Program-made: the position numbers and the translations under genes
DNA from: Diospyros lotus
Lineage: Eukaryota; Streptophyta; Magnoliopsida; Ericales; Ebenaceae
Reading direction: 5' to 3'
Assembly (NCBI RefSeq): GCF_014633365.1
Contig: NC_068351.1
Coordinates: 23,656,366 to 23,720,365 of the forward strand
DNA length: 64,000 nt
Part shown: positions 22,143-34,252 of the stretch, in pieces
Position numbering within the stretch: position 1 is the first letter of the stretch
Layout: each line of letters opens with the position of its first letter
The notes under the pieces: generated by a model
Told to the model about the DNA's origin: nothing
Database searches by the model: none
Seen by the model: the letters and a program-made list of their open reading frames with translations, nothing else

Positions 22143-22770
22143 CCCGCTGCAAAGTAGTATGTTTTACAAAAAATAAGGAGATTACGGCTCTAAAATAACT
22201 TGATTTAACTGTGTAAAAATTATAATTAAAACATACGATACTTCTAATAATTTTACCCACTTACTTGACCACTTAAACCTCGATTAAACAGAATTTTCTT
22301 CTAATTTCCCTTCAATTTCCTCCCAATCTCCTTGTTACCGCTGAGTCTCCTTCTTCACATTTCTTCTTCTCCTTATCCAAATGGTACCTCCTATTTATAG
22401 GCCTTGAAACTTGGCCACCAAGTATGTTATATTATATTATAATATTTCTTAATCATTTCAAATCTTTTCCAAATCTTCAAAAATGTTCCAATCATTTAAG
22501 ATCTTCCCAAATCTTTTCAAATCTTCTAAGATGTTCTAATCATTTTTAGATTTTCTCAAATCTTCCATAATCTTTTATAATCATTGCAAATCTTCTAAAA
22601 TTTTCTCCAATCATTCCAAATCTTCTAAGATTTTCTATAATCATTTCAAATCTTCTCAAATTTTCTCCAATCATTCCAAATCTTCTAAGATTTTCTACAA
22701 TCATTTCAAAATTTCTAAAATTTTCTTCAATCATTCCAAATCTTCTATGATCTTCTCCAACGGTCTAGTT
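22143..22770 (-). mobile_element. Tekay-like LTR, right part, with a 30/60-bp minisatellite
   Basis: After the Athila insertion the LTR continues with a CCCGCTGCAAAGTA stretch that aligns with 33319 onward in the solo LTR at 31352-34247. From about 22440 to 22770 it consists of degenerate 30-bp units (TCCAATCATTCCAAATCTTC plus about ten bases) arranged as a 60-bp higher-order repeat. The apparent 62-codon repetitive ORF there is a by-product. The expected LTR terminus was not found, so the right edge is uncertain. Confidence 0.62.
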
Positions 22771-23739
22771 ACGGGTTTTCAAGAATTATACATTGGCTCA
22801 AACTTTTCAGCTAATTGCACTTAGACCTCCTGTGGCTTGGCCCCTGGGCCATCCTAAAATTTCTTTTACGCCTATGGAAAAAGGATTAATTAAGCTAATA
22901 CCCCAGATTTTTAGGTAAATTGCACTTTTTCCCATGGCTCAAGAAGTGAACTTTTGTCTCAAAACTTTGACAATCCCTTGAAATGTCCTATTTTCTCAAG
23001 TATCTGAATCTAAAAATCTCGAGTATTGCACCTTGAATCCACTAAGGCACTAGGAAACTCTCTCAATAAGGGTTCCCATGTTTTCTGAGACTACTTCATA
23101 GACTATCCCTTTAGTGAGTATAAAGCACTTTGAAAGCAGCATGAAGAAAACACGAGGGCTAGAGATGGCAATCTTTCTACAAAGTGTCTTGCCTCGCACC
23201 CTACTACTGTCAACTGTACAAACTATGCAAGAAGTGGGTAGAATGACCTAGCACACAAGACCATGGAAGATCTTGCAAGAGGGTCTTTGGGATGGGTAGT
23301 AGAAGGATCCATCCCTCCCAAAAAGCCACCGAGAAAGGGACGTCTAGGAGACCTTCCCAGACCAAGTTTGATAGGGAAAGAGGGGCATTGAAGTAGCAAA
23401 GGCTAACATAGGTGAAGGCCAATATGAAGTTAAGATTGCTGAGCCACGCAAGGATAGGTATAATGAGGTGGTTGAGAGTACAAATGTAAGTGTCATGTTA
23501 AAAAATCAACCCAAGAAGGAGTTAGCAGCTAATAATCAGACTACTTTCAGTGCGTAAGAGGTTACTGATATGAAAACAATAATCAGACAAGCGTTGGAGA
23601 AAAAAAAACTAAGGTTAGTAGAAAAAGACCAATAGAGGAGAAGAATCCCCTTCACTCCCAGGGTTATGGAAAAACCTCTCCTATCCAAGTTTAAAATGCC
23701 TCATCTTGCTACGTACTTAGGCAAAGGGGAACCCCCATG
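22771..23739. other. Unassigned retroelement-derived DNA
   Basis: No intact ORF or terminal structure is visible. It lies between the LTR fragment and a decayed gag, so it may be the leader and N-terminal gag region of the same old element. Confidence 0.4.
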
Positions 23740-24060
23740 ATCACATTCAGAATTATGAGTCAGTGATGTTGCTCCATATATAGATGGGAAGATGTAACAA
23801 TGTGTTAAGGTTTTTCTTTGACTCTGACAAATCAGGCTTGAACTTGATTTAATAATATGACTGAAGGCTCCATTTCATCTTTTGAACAACTAAGGAGGAA
23901 ATTTATCAAAGCCTTTATCATTAATAGCTAAAGAAAGACTAATGCCACATACTTGCTTAGTGTTAGATAGGGGACCAAGGAGACCCTTAGGCAATACGTG
24001 GATCGGTTTGGAAACACCACCTTAGAAATTTAGGGCTTGCAAATAGATATGACAATTGTT
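23740..24060 (+). pseudogene. Decayed Ty3/gypsy gag fragment
   Basis: Fragments in shifting frames read EGSISSFEQLRRKFIKAF (23863-23916) and then ETLRQYVDRFGNTTLE. This is the order of the retrotransposon gag domain in Tat-type Ty3/gypsy elements. Several stops interrupt it. Confidence 0.6.
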
Positions 24061-24547
24061 GTAATACTTTAATGAATAAAATCAATATAGTTTCAAGAAT
24101 TGCTCTCTACATATTAGCTTACATATTTAGAAAATTTATTTGTTCAACAAGTTGAAGTAATGAAAATAGTTAGTGTTAGGAATCGCGACCGTGCAACCTT
24201 TGATTCCACCTGATTTCTATCCGCAAAGACACAAATGAGATCTCCTCCAAGTTAGTCCACACGATCGATCATTCCACAACATCCTTGGTCATGCTAGCAA
24301 CCCTAGACGTTTTGAGAGAAATCAAAAATTTTCTTCTTCATTTTCAGCTTCTTAAGCGGCATATATATAGAGTTCAAAAACCCTAATCACGACATAGAAA
24401 ATCCTAAACACTTTAGGCCCGACCCCTAATCACATTGGGTCGGCTCTTTCTCATTTTTATTTTAATTCTGGAATTGACTCGATTTAAGTATGTGACCCCT
24501 TAGGTCTACTATTAGACTAGATGTAGGAGCCAACTCTATTAAGCTAC
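24061..24547. other. Unassigned intergenic/repeat DNA
   Basis: No gene, terminal repeat or recognisable motif was seen in this interval. Confidence 0.4.
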
Positions 24548-24552
24548 ATTAG

Positions 24553-27299
24553 TGTAATACTTAGGATTGATTTGAGGATATAAACGGTATTAAATGAAGG
24601 GCATAAATGGAATTTTCAAAAAAACAAATGAGAATATAAGGTACACTAACGCAGCTTTAGGCGATCGAATTAGACGAAGGGAGTACCCTGGACCCTAGAT
24701 GATTAAGGAAAATGGTATATTAAGGACAAGTAATACAAGTTATGATTTTAGGAATCAAAAGAAGTGGGATTGGGAATAGTTTACGGTACAGCGGTTGACC
24801 GGATTGAGAAAATTGAATCGATTTAGGGATCATCCAGAAGGTCAACGGAGTATGTTGAGGACCAATATTTTATGTATAAAACAACCCTTAAGTGATTCCG
24901 GGTTAAAACAGATGGATTTAAGGTTAAAACAATCAATCAGGCCTAAGTGTAATTTTCTAAATTTGCCCGAGGGAGATCAAAACTGTAATTTTTTTGGAGT
25001 TTTGAGGATCAAATGAAGAGTGATAATCTTGTGGGCTTTAGTGGTATAGTTGAATTTATCAGGGGTATTGTGGAGAGGGTAGAAATGGCATTTGAAGATA
25101 CTAGGGGGCTGGAGTGCAATTTATGAAAATTTGGCAATGTGAATGCAACAGCCAAAAATGACCGCCGCAAATCCATCCCACGTGGAGACTAATCTCGGCA
25201 ATGGGACGGTCGGGAAGGACATGGGGGAGGTCATATACGGCGTGGGCTGACTTGGGGGCCAAGCCTTGGCCGCTGATTAGTCAGAATTTGGCTATAAATA
25301 GCTAGGTTTTTGGCTGAAAATGAAGATACAAATTGCTCGCGTTTTGGTGTGAATCAAAGATATTGGTTAAGGGGCTTTTGATCTCGAGGCATCAAGGATC
25401 AATTCTGGACTTTTGGGGAGGTTTTTCATTGCATTTAGAGGCTGTTCGAGCTTCACCAGAAAAAGCAAGATGGTCCACCTACCGTGACCTGTAACTCAAC
25501 TTTCGAGGCATTTTTCGTTGGCTTTTCGGCCTGAAACTAGTGCCAATAGGATCAAATTTAAGTGGGCTTCAAGGGGGTACCACTTTCGTGTCCATCGGAG
25601 CAACTGCCGGTGACCGATTCAACGAAGAAGACGATGGTGCGTGGCTGCACGCGCCAGCTTTCACGCACAGTCACGTGCTGAGCGAGTGAAGGCACGTGAC
25701 AAGGGAAAATTTGGTATTTCTTCTTCCAGAATTTTCCTTTAATTATTTTAGGATTTATTGTGTTGAAATATTTGGGGAAATGGTTGAGGAAATAATTATT
25801 TTGGAATTATCGAGGTGAAAATTGGGAGAAAATAGAGGAAATTATAGAAAAATTAAGGAAAATGGATTTTGATGCTTTCTTAATTAAATATGGTGTTTAG
25901 GGAATATCTTGGCTTGAGGTTGAGAATAAATTCAAGTGTTTGTGATTTGGCATGCAAATCGAGGCAGTACACGAGGATTGAGGCGATCCGAATACATTCA
26001 AGGTAAGTGGTTCTATTCCAAAAGTTGGTTTTTACTTGTGAGTGTTCGCCCCCAAAATTTGTTTACTATGAGTTGTTCACTATCAAACTTGACTTGTTCA
26101 TGCAAATGGTTTTGTTGTATGCAAATGGTAATCGGTGACAGTTGGTCTTATGAGGGAGGTTCGTCCCTAAACGTTTTGAACTTGTGCATTGCATTTTATA
26201 AAATTTGGTTTATATGGGGTGCATTGAATTGTGAAATGTGGCATTATCTTGCGTTTTGTATGTTCGTATGGAATGTCAGCCTAAGATGTTGTCTGGATAG
26301 TGTAGTCGTAATTCTCCAAGGGCATGACAGAATAATAAGGGGTATCTGATGCTGGTGTGCATGTCAGGATAGCCGCCTTGGTTTCCGTGCCAGCTCGTTT
26401 GACTAGGAAAGTTGCACTAGGATGACTAGGTGGTCCATATTGTATTGTTCATGTCGGATGTCACCCCAGGATGTTATCTGGATAGTGTAGCCGTAATTCT
26501 CCAAGGGCGTGATGGAATAATAGGGGTATCTAATGCTAGTGTGCATGTTAGGATAGTCGCCTTGGTTTCCGTGCCAGGCCGTTTGGCCAGGGAAGTTGTA
26601 CTAGGATGACTAGGTGGTCCATGTGAAATTTTAGAGTTGGGATTGTATGGTGGTTCTCAGATGCTTAGAGTAGAAGCGTAATCTGGAGAGATGTGTTGGC
26701 TTGCCCCTTTGAAGCTAGAGTCGCGTCGTGTCGTCGAGTCAGTATGATGGCATAACTTTTAGAGAGATTGCTCTTTTTCTGTGGTAGGGTTAAGCGCTTG
26801 AGATCCTCTTTGGCTAAGGCTTATCGGGTGTATTGTTTACTTCATGTCTTACATACATACATGAAAAATGTGTTTTTGAACTCTCACTTAGATGATTCAT
26901 CATCTAATATGGACTTTGTCCCTGGAATATTCAATGTTCCAGGTGAAAGCAACGGTGCAAAAGGAAAGGGAATTACCGAGGAATGATGGCGAGTAGTGAT
27001 AGTTTATATTTTGTCGTATTCAGTTATGTTGTTTGTTTTGATGACGTCATGTAAATGTTGGTTCGACTTTATAATATGAATAAAGTGGTTTCGGTTATGA
27101 CCTGTTAAGGTTTCGATCTAACTTCCGCATTTGAGATATTGTATCTGTTTTAGTTTATTGATGGTTCATAATTGATATACTAAGAAGGTGTAATGGGATC
27201 TCGAGGAACGATTTTTGTGTTGAGTTTCCCTTGATTAGAAAAAAATTTATATCCCCAGAATCTTAGTTACTTAACGCTCTAGAGAAGTGGAGTGTTACA
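24553..27299 (+). mobile_element. Solo LTR (Tekay-like), 2.75 kb, target duplication ATTAG
   Basis: It begins TGTAATAC and ends GTGTTACA, forming 8-bp imperfect terminal inverted repeats, and is flanked by perfect ATTAG repeats (24548-24552, 27300-27304). A TATA box CTATAAATAG lies near 25292. A 185-bp unit is tandemly duplicated (26276-26460 and 26461 to about 26623). No internal domain is present. ORFs such as 25936-26349 have no recognisable domain. Confidence 0.82.
26276..26623 (+). repeat. 185-bp tandem duplication inside the solo LTR
   Basis: The two copies start 'tcagcctaagatgttgtct' and 'tcaccccaggatgttatct' and both end near 'gactaggtggtccat'. They differ at roughly one position in ten. 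Confidence 0.85.
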
Positions 27300-27452
27300 A
27301 TTAGGGCCCAACTCATTGGTTTAATGAAACACATACCATGAGCTTCTTAATTAAACTTTTTAATTAATAGTTTTATAATTAATCAAATTAATTCTACAAT
27401 CCCTACATATCATGGTTAACATCTAGCAACATGCCATGAATACCTAGCTAAT

Positions 27453-27656
27453 TGTAATACCCCAAGAGACTAGAGAAGGGTAGTATATATCGAGGATAAG
27501 TAAAGAATGAAACAACACCAGTTGGATACCTTTTGGGCTGAATGTAGACAAAGAACTCCCAGTTAAGTGTGCTTAAGCTGGGGAAGCTTAAGGATGGGTG
27601 ACCCCCTGGAAAGTTCACGTAGGCCCATCAGGGTAAGTTGTTCTGATCCTTCCTAT
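27453..27656 (+). mobile_element. Truncated Cassandra-type LTR, plus orientation (5S rRNA-derived)
   Basis: It begins TGTAATACCCCAAGAG. At about 27551-27615 it carries a 5S-rRNA-derived core: GAACTCCCAGTTAAG...GTGCTTAAG...GGATGGGTGACCCCCTGGAA. It is truncated before the LTR 3' end and joins directly to an oppositely oriented copy at 27657. Confidence 0.75.
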
Positions 27657-28267
27657 AGACCTATGTGAACTTCCTTGATGGGCCTACGTAAATTTTCTAG
27701 GGGGTCACCCATTCTTAAACTTCCTCAGCTCAAGCACGCTTAACCTAGGAGTTCTTTGCCTACATTCAGCCTAAAAGGTATCCAGCTGGTGTTATTTCAT
27801 TCCTTACTTATCCTCGATATATACTACCATTCCCTGGGCTCTTGGGTTATTACATTCTCCCCCCTTGAGCATATGACGTCCTGGTCATGCTACCTTACAA
27901 CTGGTCCCACCTCTCCCCCATTTAGTGTCCCCGATCCAGTACCCCTAGCCTTGGGCTAGTACACGGTTCCTGGTCTAGTATCCCCAACCCTTAGCTAGTA
28001 CACGGTTCCAACACATAGCCCGGGTCGGCTCTAATATCACATGTAACATCCCACATCGAGTGATAGGAATGACCGAAACAACTTACCCTGATGAGCCTAT
28101 GCGAACTTCCTAGGGGGTCACCCATCCTTAAACTTCCCCAGCTTAAGCATGCTTAATCCGGGAGTTTTTTGCCTATATTCATCCCAAAAGGTATCCAGCT
28201 GGTGTTGTTTACTTCCTTACTTATCCTCGATATATACTACATTTCTCTAAGCTCTTGGGGTATTACA
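27657..28267 (-). mobile_element. Cassandra-type TRIM retrotransposon, minus strand
   Basis: The 5' LTR (28042-28267, 226 bp) runs TGTAATACC...GATGTTACA in minus sense. A primer site TGATATTAGAGCCGACC, initiator-Met-tRNA type, follows at 28039-28023. The internal region is only ~190 bp and non-coding. A polypurine tract (CTCAAGGGGGGAG in minus sense, 27869-27857) precedes the 3' LTR, which starts at 27854 and is truncated at 27657. The LTRs carry 5S-rRNA-like sequence with the GGATGGGTGACC motif, the hallmark of Cassandra elements, whose LTRs resemble Pol III promoters. Confidence 0.78.
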
Positions 28268-29363
28268 CGAGGAGTTAGCAAAAGCGGGAGCTTGGTGTGT
28301 AAATTTTCTCTTCTTCATTTTCTCTTTTTTCTTCTTGTTCTTCTCCTGTTCTTTTTCCCTTTTCTTTCTTTCTTCTTCATTTGATTTTGGAGCTTCATGA
28401 AGGTAAGATTTCCAAGTTTCTAGTGGATTGTTTCTTCTCTTCAGTCTAGCTAACCAAAGCAAGGCAAGTTCCCAACTTTTTCTTTCATATCTTGTAAGCC
28501 CTCTTTGTATGTTTGTTGTTGTTGCAAGTTCTCTCTTTCTTTTTATTTCAGAAGCAGTGCGTAAACTTCTTCTTCAGTTGGGAAGCCTTGGTTCTCCCAT
28601 CTTGCTTGTTGAATTCTTAAAACCCCTTTATTTTTGGTAAAGAGGGTTTCAACCCGGTTGTTTGCGACTCATGTAGTTTTTCTTGGATTCATGGAAAATC
28701 ACATTAAAAGTCTAAGTGGGGCTTTGGATTCACCCCATCTTTTCAAAAGAATGACGTGTTTATTGTTAGAGTTAAGTTACGTGCAAGAATTTAATGTGTT
28801 TCCATGTATTTTTGCTTCGTGCGTGTCATTTTTGTTGCTATCTGTCAACCACCTTGTCTAAGCTGTCTACCGTTGGTTGAATTTGTATTGTTCACAAGTT
28901 TTTGGCATTCTATCGATCAACAGTTCGACTTGAGGCTGTCAATCGTTGTGGGGAATTTGGCCTTGTCTGATGACCGTTCCTTCTTAACTGTCAATTATTT
29001 ATGTGAAATGGCCTTCGACAGTCCACAGATGGGGATGAGGCTGTCGACTGTTAGTGGCAATAGGCTTCTGGCAGCCAACATATGCCTCTAAGCTATCGAC
29101 TGTTCTGCCCCTATGGTTGCCCGATTTTCCTTTTTATGCTTTTATTTTCCCCCAAAAATCATCATGATAACTATTAAAAAGTTCCTTCATTAATTATAAA
29201 GTTGATTGCTGATCATTGGGGGATTAAATGCATAGTGAGTGATATGTTGAGCGTAAATGATGATGTGACATGATTTTATAAATGTGTTGGAAATTACCTA
29301 TATAAGTGTGCATAAATTATGGTGTGGCATGATTGTATCAACTGTACTGGGAATGGCCTATGT
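28268..29363. other. Unassigned, probably LTR-derived DNA
   Basis: There is a pyrimidine-rich stretch (28300-28380) and loosely repeated 'ctgtcgactgtt'-like phrases (28840-29100). It is probably part of the LTR that hosts the solo LTR inserted at 29364. Short ORFs have no recognisable domain. Confidence 0.4.
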
Positions 29364-30927
29364 TGTTGAGACATATTTTTTGATTAATGAGATAATGTGT
29401 TTTATGAAAAACCATAATTAGAACCGAAAATTCAATGTGCTAAAATCATGTTTCGAAACCTATGGAAAACCCAAATGTGATTTTGGTACGAAAATTCAAA
29501 AGTGTGAAAAATTTAAAGTTTGTGCATTATGTTTCAAAACTTATGTTCTATATTTCGAAACTTATCTTAATCATGTTTTTATACTTGTTTTGAAACTAGC
29601 TTGATAAGATTTCAAATGTGTTATGAGTATGTATGTCATGTTTTGAAACTTGAATATTATGTTTCGAAACATCTATGAAATGCATGTATTTCGAAATAAG
29701 GCTTTGGTCCAAAATAAATGTTTCTAAGTTCTCATGTTTTAAAATATGTATGCTAGATTTTGAAACCATCAGTCGTTTCTAACAGCAAGAGCAAGAAAAT
29801 TTGAAATATATTTTTTTTAAGGAAATTTCTTTTTGTATCTAAAAGCAATTCAAACTCTTAATTCCATTTTTGTGAAAGCAAATTCAAATTTAAAATTGTA
29901 ATCATTGCAAATCTTGGTAGGTAAATGTTGTTGCTTTGCATTAAATGCTATCCTAGTCTGCGAAGCCAACTGTAATGGTCAGATGTTTCAAAACATGGAG
30001 TATGTTTCGAAACCTTAGTACAAATTGGGATGTTTTGAAACCCGATTAGTTGTGTTTCAAAACTTATTTTAAAATTTCGTGAAATCTTGTCTCTAACGGC
30101 TAAAAACGAGCAAAATTTTGTATCTTCATGTAAATAGTAGGTGTTTGAAGATGAAGCAACACAAAAGTGGACAAAAGGCATTTAGTGAGCCCTCAAAGAA
30201 AATTCATATACATTTATTGTGCATTGAATGTATAAAGGATAAGCAAGTGGAACAAACAAGTCTCATTACCTTTAGCTCTTCTTATCTCAAGTGGTTATAA
30301 GAGGTTTGCACAGCCATTGGTAAGACATTTATTGATATCATATTTATTTGGACTATAAATTTCATTTCCTTTATTTACCATTTGTTGTGAGGTTTGAATT
30401 TAGCCTTAAAAACTCATTATATGTAAAGGTTTTAGGGTGAACCTTGGTAAAACCCTTGTTATCATTTAGTGATTGAGATTGAAAATCTTTCAAGTGGAAA
30501 AACTTGAAGGTAGTGGACAACTATAAAATACTTGTGTACATTTATTTACTTTCTGCTATGTTATTGTTTTTACTCAAACCCTCAAAATGATTTTTGACAT
30601 AATTTTAAAAGCACTATTTTTTATCAAAACAAACAAGCATAATTGTTTATAAGAATTCTTGTTTACTCATCTTTAAGAAGATTATCTTCTTTACAAAAGT
30701 GAAATTTTGAAATAAGTTAAAAATTAAAATCAAAAACTTATATTTCGAAATCTATATACTATATTTCGAAACTTGATCAAACAGAGATTTTGATTTCAAA
30801 ACATAACCGGCATATTTCGAAACCTATGATTCTTTCATTACACAGTACTTAAAGAAGCAAATTTTTTATTACAATCCAATTCACCCCCCTCCTCTTGGGA
30901 TATAATTTTCCATAAATCAAACTAACA
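29364..30927 (+). mobile_element. Solo LTR (SIRE-like Ty1/copia), target duplication TATGT
   Basis: It begins TGTTGAGACA and ends AACTAACA, with perfect TATGT repeats on both sides (29359-29363, 30928-30932). The 3' part has the phrase CCAATTCACCCCCCTCCTCT and a 'gtagtggac' block typical of SIRE/Maximus LTRs. Fifteen or so variants of the palindrome GTTTCGAAAC are scattered through it. No primer site or internal region follows. Confidence 0.75.
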
Positions 30928-31205
30928 TATGTATATGTGTATGATGAAGAATTAACATATAGCTATGTTGAGTAATGTTAAGGGAAAATTGTGGGGGAAC
31001 TATATATATATATATGTATATCCACATTGGTGCATGTATAGCACGTTAGTAGGTTATTGTGTAGCCATGAGAAAGTTGATGCTTGGGAAGTATTGGGGAC
31101 ATATGGTTATTTTTGTATATAGAGTATACTCATGATGCTTGCCTAGAGTAATTTGGTGCATGGGGAGCGTTGGTTCATAATGTTTGCCTAGCACAATCTA
31201 GTGCA

Positions 31206-31361
31206 TGGGGAACTATGAAATGTGATGCTCACTTAAGGAAGTTATTGTGTGTGGGCTTCGGTTTGAGATGCTCTGTAACACCCTGGGGAACTATGAAATG
31301 TGATGCTCGTCTGAGGAAGTTAGTGCATGTGGGCTTTAGTTTGAGATGCTCTATAACACCC
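31206..31361 (+). repeat. 78-bp tandem duplication spanning an LTR terminus
   Basis: Copy 1 (31206-31283) and copy 2 (31284-31361) align without gaps from TGGGGAACTATGAAATG to T(G/A)TAACACCC. The last ten bases of each copy equal the terminus of the solo LTR that starts at 31352, and the preceding TGCTC is its target duplication. The duplication therefore post-dates LTR insertion. Confidence 0.88.
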
Positions 31362-34247
31362 CAAATATTTCCTCAACTTATATTTACAACATCGATAGCA
31401 ATTTAATTATAATTACACATCTCAAGGGTTTATCATGCACAACCAATTAAAGCTAACCACTCACAACACCTGACTCCTGACTTACAACTTACCCCTAGAG
31501 ATCTTCTCGATTGGGATTTCCCTGTATACGTAGCCATATAAGCTTGACACACTATAAGCCTATCCTCGACGTCAACTCTCACACCTGAAATGATGTCAAA
31601 ACAAGGTGAGCCACAAGGCTTAACAAGTATATTTGAAATAAAAGGGGTACAGTACAAAATCATAGTGAAATGGAATTACCCTACCCCACACCTAAGAAAC
31701 GACTATGCTATGACTTACAATACCCTATGCTCATGCTATACCCACTGACATCATGCAATCAAGTATGTCATGCTATGTTATATCACATAATTCCCCCATG
31801 TCATGTTTCATGTCTCATCATGCATAATGTTATGCTTTTCCACACCTAACACTCATGCTATGATACAGACTTTCACAAATGGAACAGATGTTCAAACTGC
31901 AGACACTAATGTGCGCCCCACACGCCAAAGGTATACCCACATAAATATGCCATGACATAATCATTTGCTCATACACCACATGCTATGCATGTATACATAA
32001 AGACGACGAGACATAATCACTTGCTCATACAACATGCAACAATGTGCACTCCATATGCCATGTACGCATACATGCATATATAAGGATGCCATGCCAGCAC
32101 TATGGACTATCATCCACCCTTATCATGTCTCCAACCCAGGTGAGCCTGTCAAGCCGAAGCTCCTTCAGTTACCCACTAAGCATTCCTCATTCTGGCTCCC
32201 ACTCAGGTGAGTCTGGTTAGCCGTAGCTCCCTCGGTCATCCACCAAGCATATGGAAAGTCGGATATTCCTGTTTTGCAGTCACACCACCGTGCAAAATAA
32301 TAGGTGTGCTAATGTCAGTATTAATATATCATGCACACACACAACAGGCCTATGATCACATTATGTCACTTCAACAAAACATGTTTTTCATTCACATTAT
32401 TTTTCACGTGGTATACCCCATGTCATGATTCATTTCATGTATAACCCCTGCTTATGCTCATGGAATGCAAATGGCCCTCAAGCTCGCACATGTTAATATG
32501 TTCAACCATATCACACACAATAACCATATCATGCATCACATCAAATCCCATAACCCTTATCAACCGTCATGTAAAAGCAACTTAATCGATACACATACAA
32601 GCACATAAATATCATGTCATACATGAACACATGATTCCATACATTTTATGCAACTACACATACCATTTGACATGCACAATTGAGGGTATACATCATTAAA
32701 CCCATATTTATATGAACCCGACACACTTAAGACCTCAACCTCTGGCCTAACACTTGTAGGTCAACATGTTATTAATCCATATAACTCTAGGGTTAGGTTA
32801 TGAGCCCCTATGTGGCGTAAGGGTTTATGCCACTTCATATCCAGGATTAAGGGCAATGCCCATCACCACGCACAGTATTAGCTAGTCTAGATTATTCGAT
32901 AATACTAAAGATTAAAAGGAGGTTGGTCGGTTGACCGCCATTACCATATGCGATAATTATGTGGACACACCATTATTTCCTTAACCACACCAAGTCTCCC
33001 CGACTCTCTAGAAACCTAGCCCCACATCGGTTGGGCATCATTCCCAAGGAAACGGGGCGATACGAAGCCCGGTGGGATTTAAAAATGAATATCGTGGAGA
33101 GTCTCATATTTGAATTTAAAACCACCGTCAACAATTCACCAACACTCACAATTTATAAAATAACAACTACGCATATTCACACATTTAATATTTAGAGCCG
33201 AATCAAGGAAAGAGAGGGATTAGGTTACACAAAACAGCAGGGCTCTCATGAGAAATAAGGAACATGTCAAGGGGGTTTAAAACTTGCCTTTAAATAGCTG
33301 ATCCCTACCTTACCTGCACTCCCGTTGCAAAGTAATGTTTTTACATACAATAATGAGACCATGGCCCCCAAATAATTAAATCATGGCCTAAAACTCATAT
33401 TCGATCTGTAAAAAATTCTTAAGATACATTTGCCTACATACCTAGCCTCTTTAAACTTCAAATTCCCGTAATTTTCCTTTACTTTTCTTGGATTTCTTGG
33501 ATTTTTCCCCAACCTTCGCATCTTTTTGTTCTCTTATTTCCCTTATTCATTATGTTGTTTGAATTACCCCAAAGCCTATTATAAACAAAGATTAAAAAGG
33601 CAAAAAATGGGTGGCCCACTGTTGGTCGCGTGGCCGCTAGTAGCTACCCATTGCCTTGTCCAAAATGACAAGGTATGGCTGGAAAATGCATCCATTTTTT
33701 CCCTTAGTGCACGACACACCCACGGGATCAAAGCCGAGTTTCCCCGGTTAGCCCTCTCGCTTGCATATCGCCCATGCTACTCGTTTCCTTCAATTATAAT
33801 ATGTGTGTTTTTAATTTTAAGGAGACTCAACCCCACTTTCAAAAACTACATCTAGACTTCGCATTTTCCTGAATTCAACATATACCCCCCAACTCTTAAT
33901 ACCACCTGTACCCCACAAATTCCACTAACCTCTAGTCACATCCCTCTCCATAAATACAATAATTTCGTAAATTAAACACCACATATTTGCAATTCCTCAT
34001 CTACCCCCAACTAAAACAATTTAATTATCTTAATTGCCCAATTCTTTACTTAGCACTCAATTTCACAAAATTATAAATTGACATGCCATGTCGTCATTTT
34101 CTAGTGTAAATTTATCGGCCCTAAAACACCTTGATGAGCTATCAAGAATTCCTCAATCAAACTTCTTAAAATCATAAATCCCTAATAAATTATTTTTTAT
34201 ACTCAAAATTACATATTATTATTTTTCCAAATTATCGGGATGTTACA
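31352..34247 (-). mobile_element. Solo LTR (Tekay-like), 2.9 kb, target duplication TGCTC
   Basis: On the minus strand it begins TGTAACATCCCGATAATTTG and ends GGGTGTTATA. It is flanked by perfect TGCTC (31347-31351, 34248-34252). It aligns with the interrupted LTR at 6760-8409 and 22143-22770. An internal ~70-bp tandem pair with 'aggtgagcctgtcaagccg' lies near 32130-32250. No internal domain or ORF of note is present. Confidence 0.85.
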
Positions 34248-34252
34248 TGCTC

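Noticed and set aside
25936..26349. 137-codon ORF as a gene
   Set aside because: It lies wholly inside a solo LTR with target duplications, has no recognisable domain, and overlaps a tandem duplication.
27551..27615. A functional 5S rRNA gene
   Set aside because: Only a diverged internal part of 5S is present, embedded in TRIM LTRs, and the 5' third of the gene is missing.
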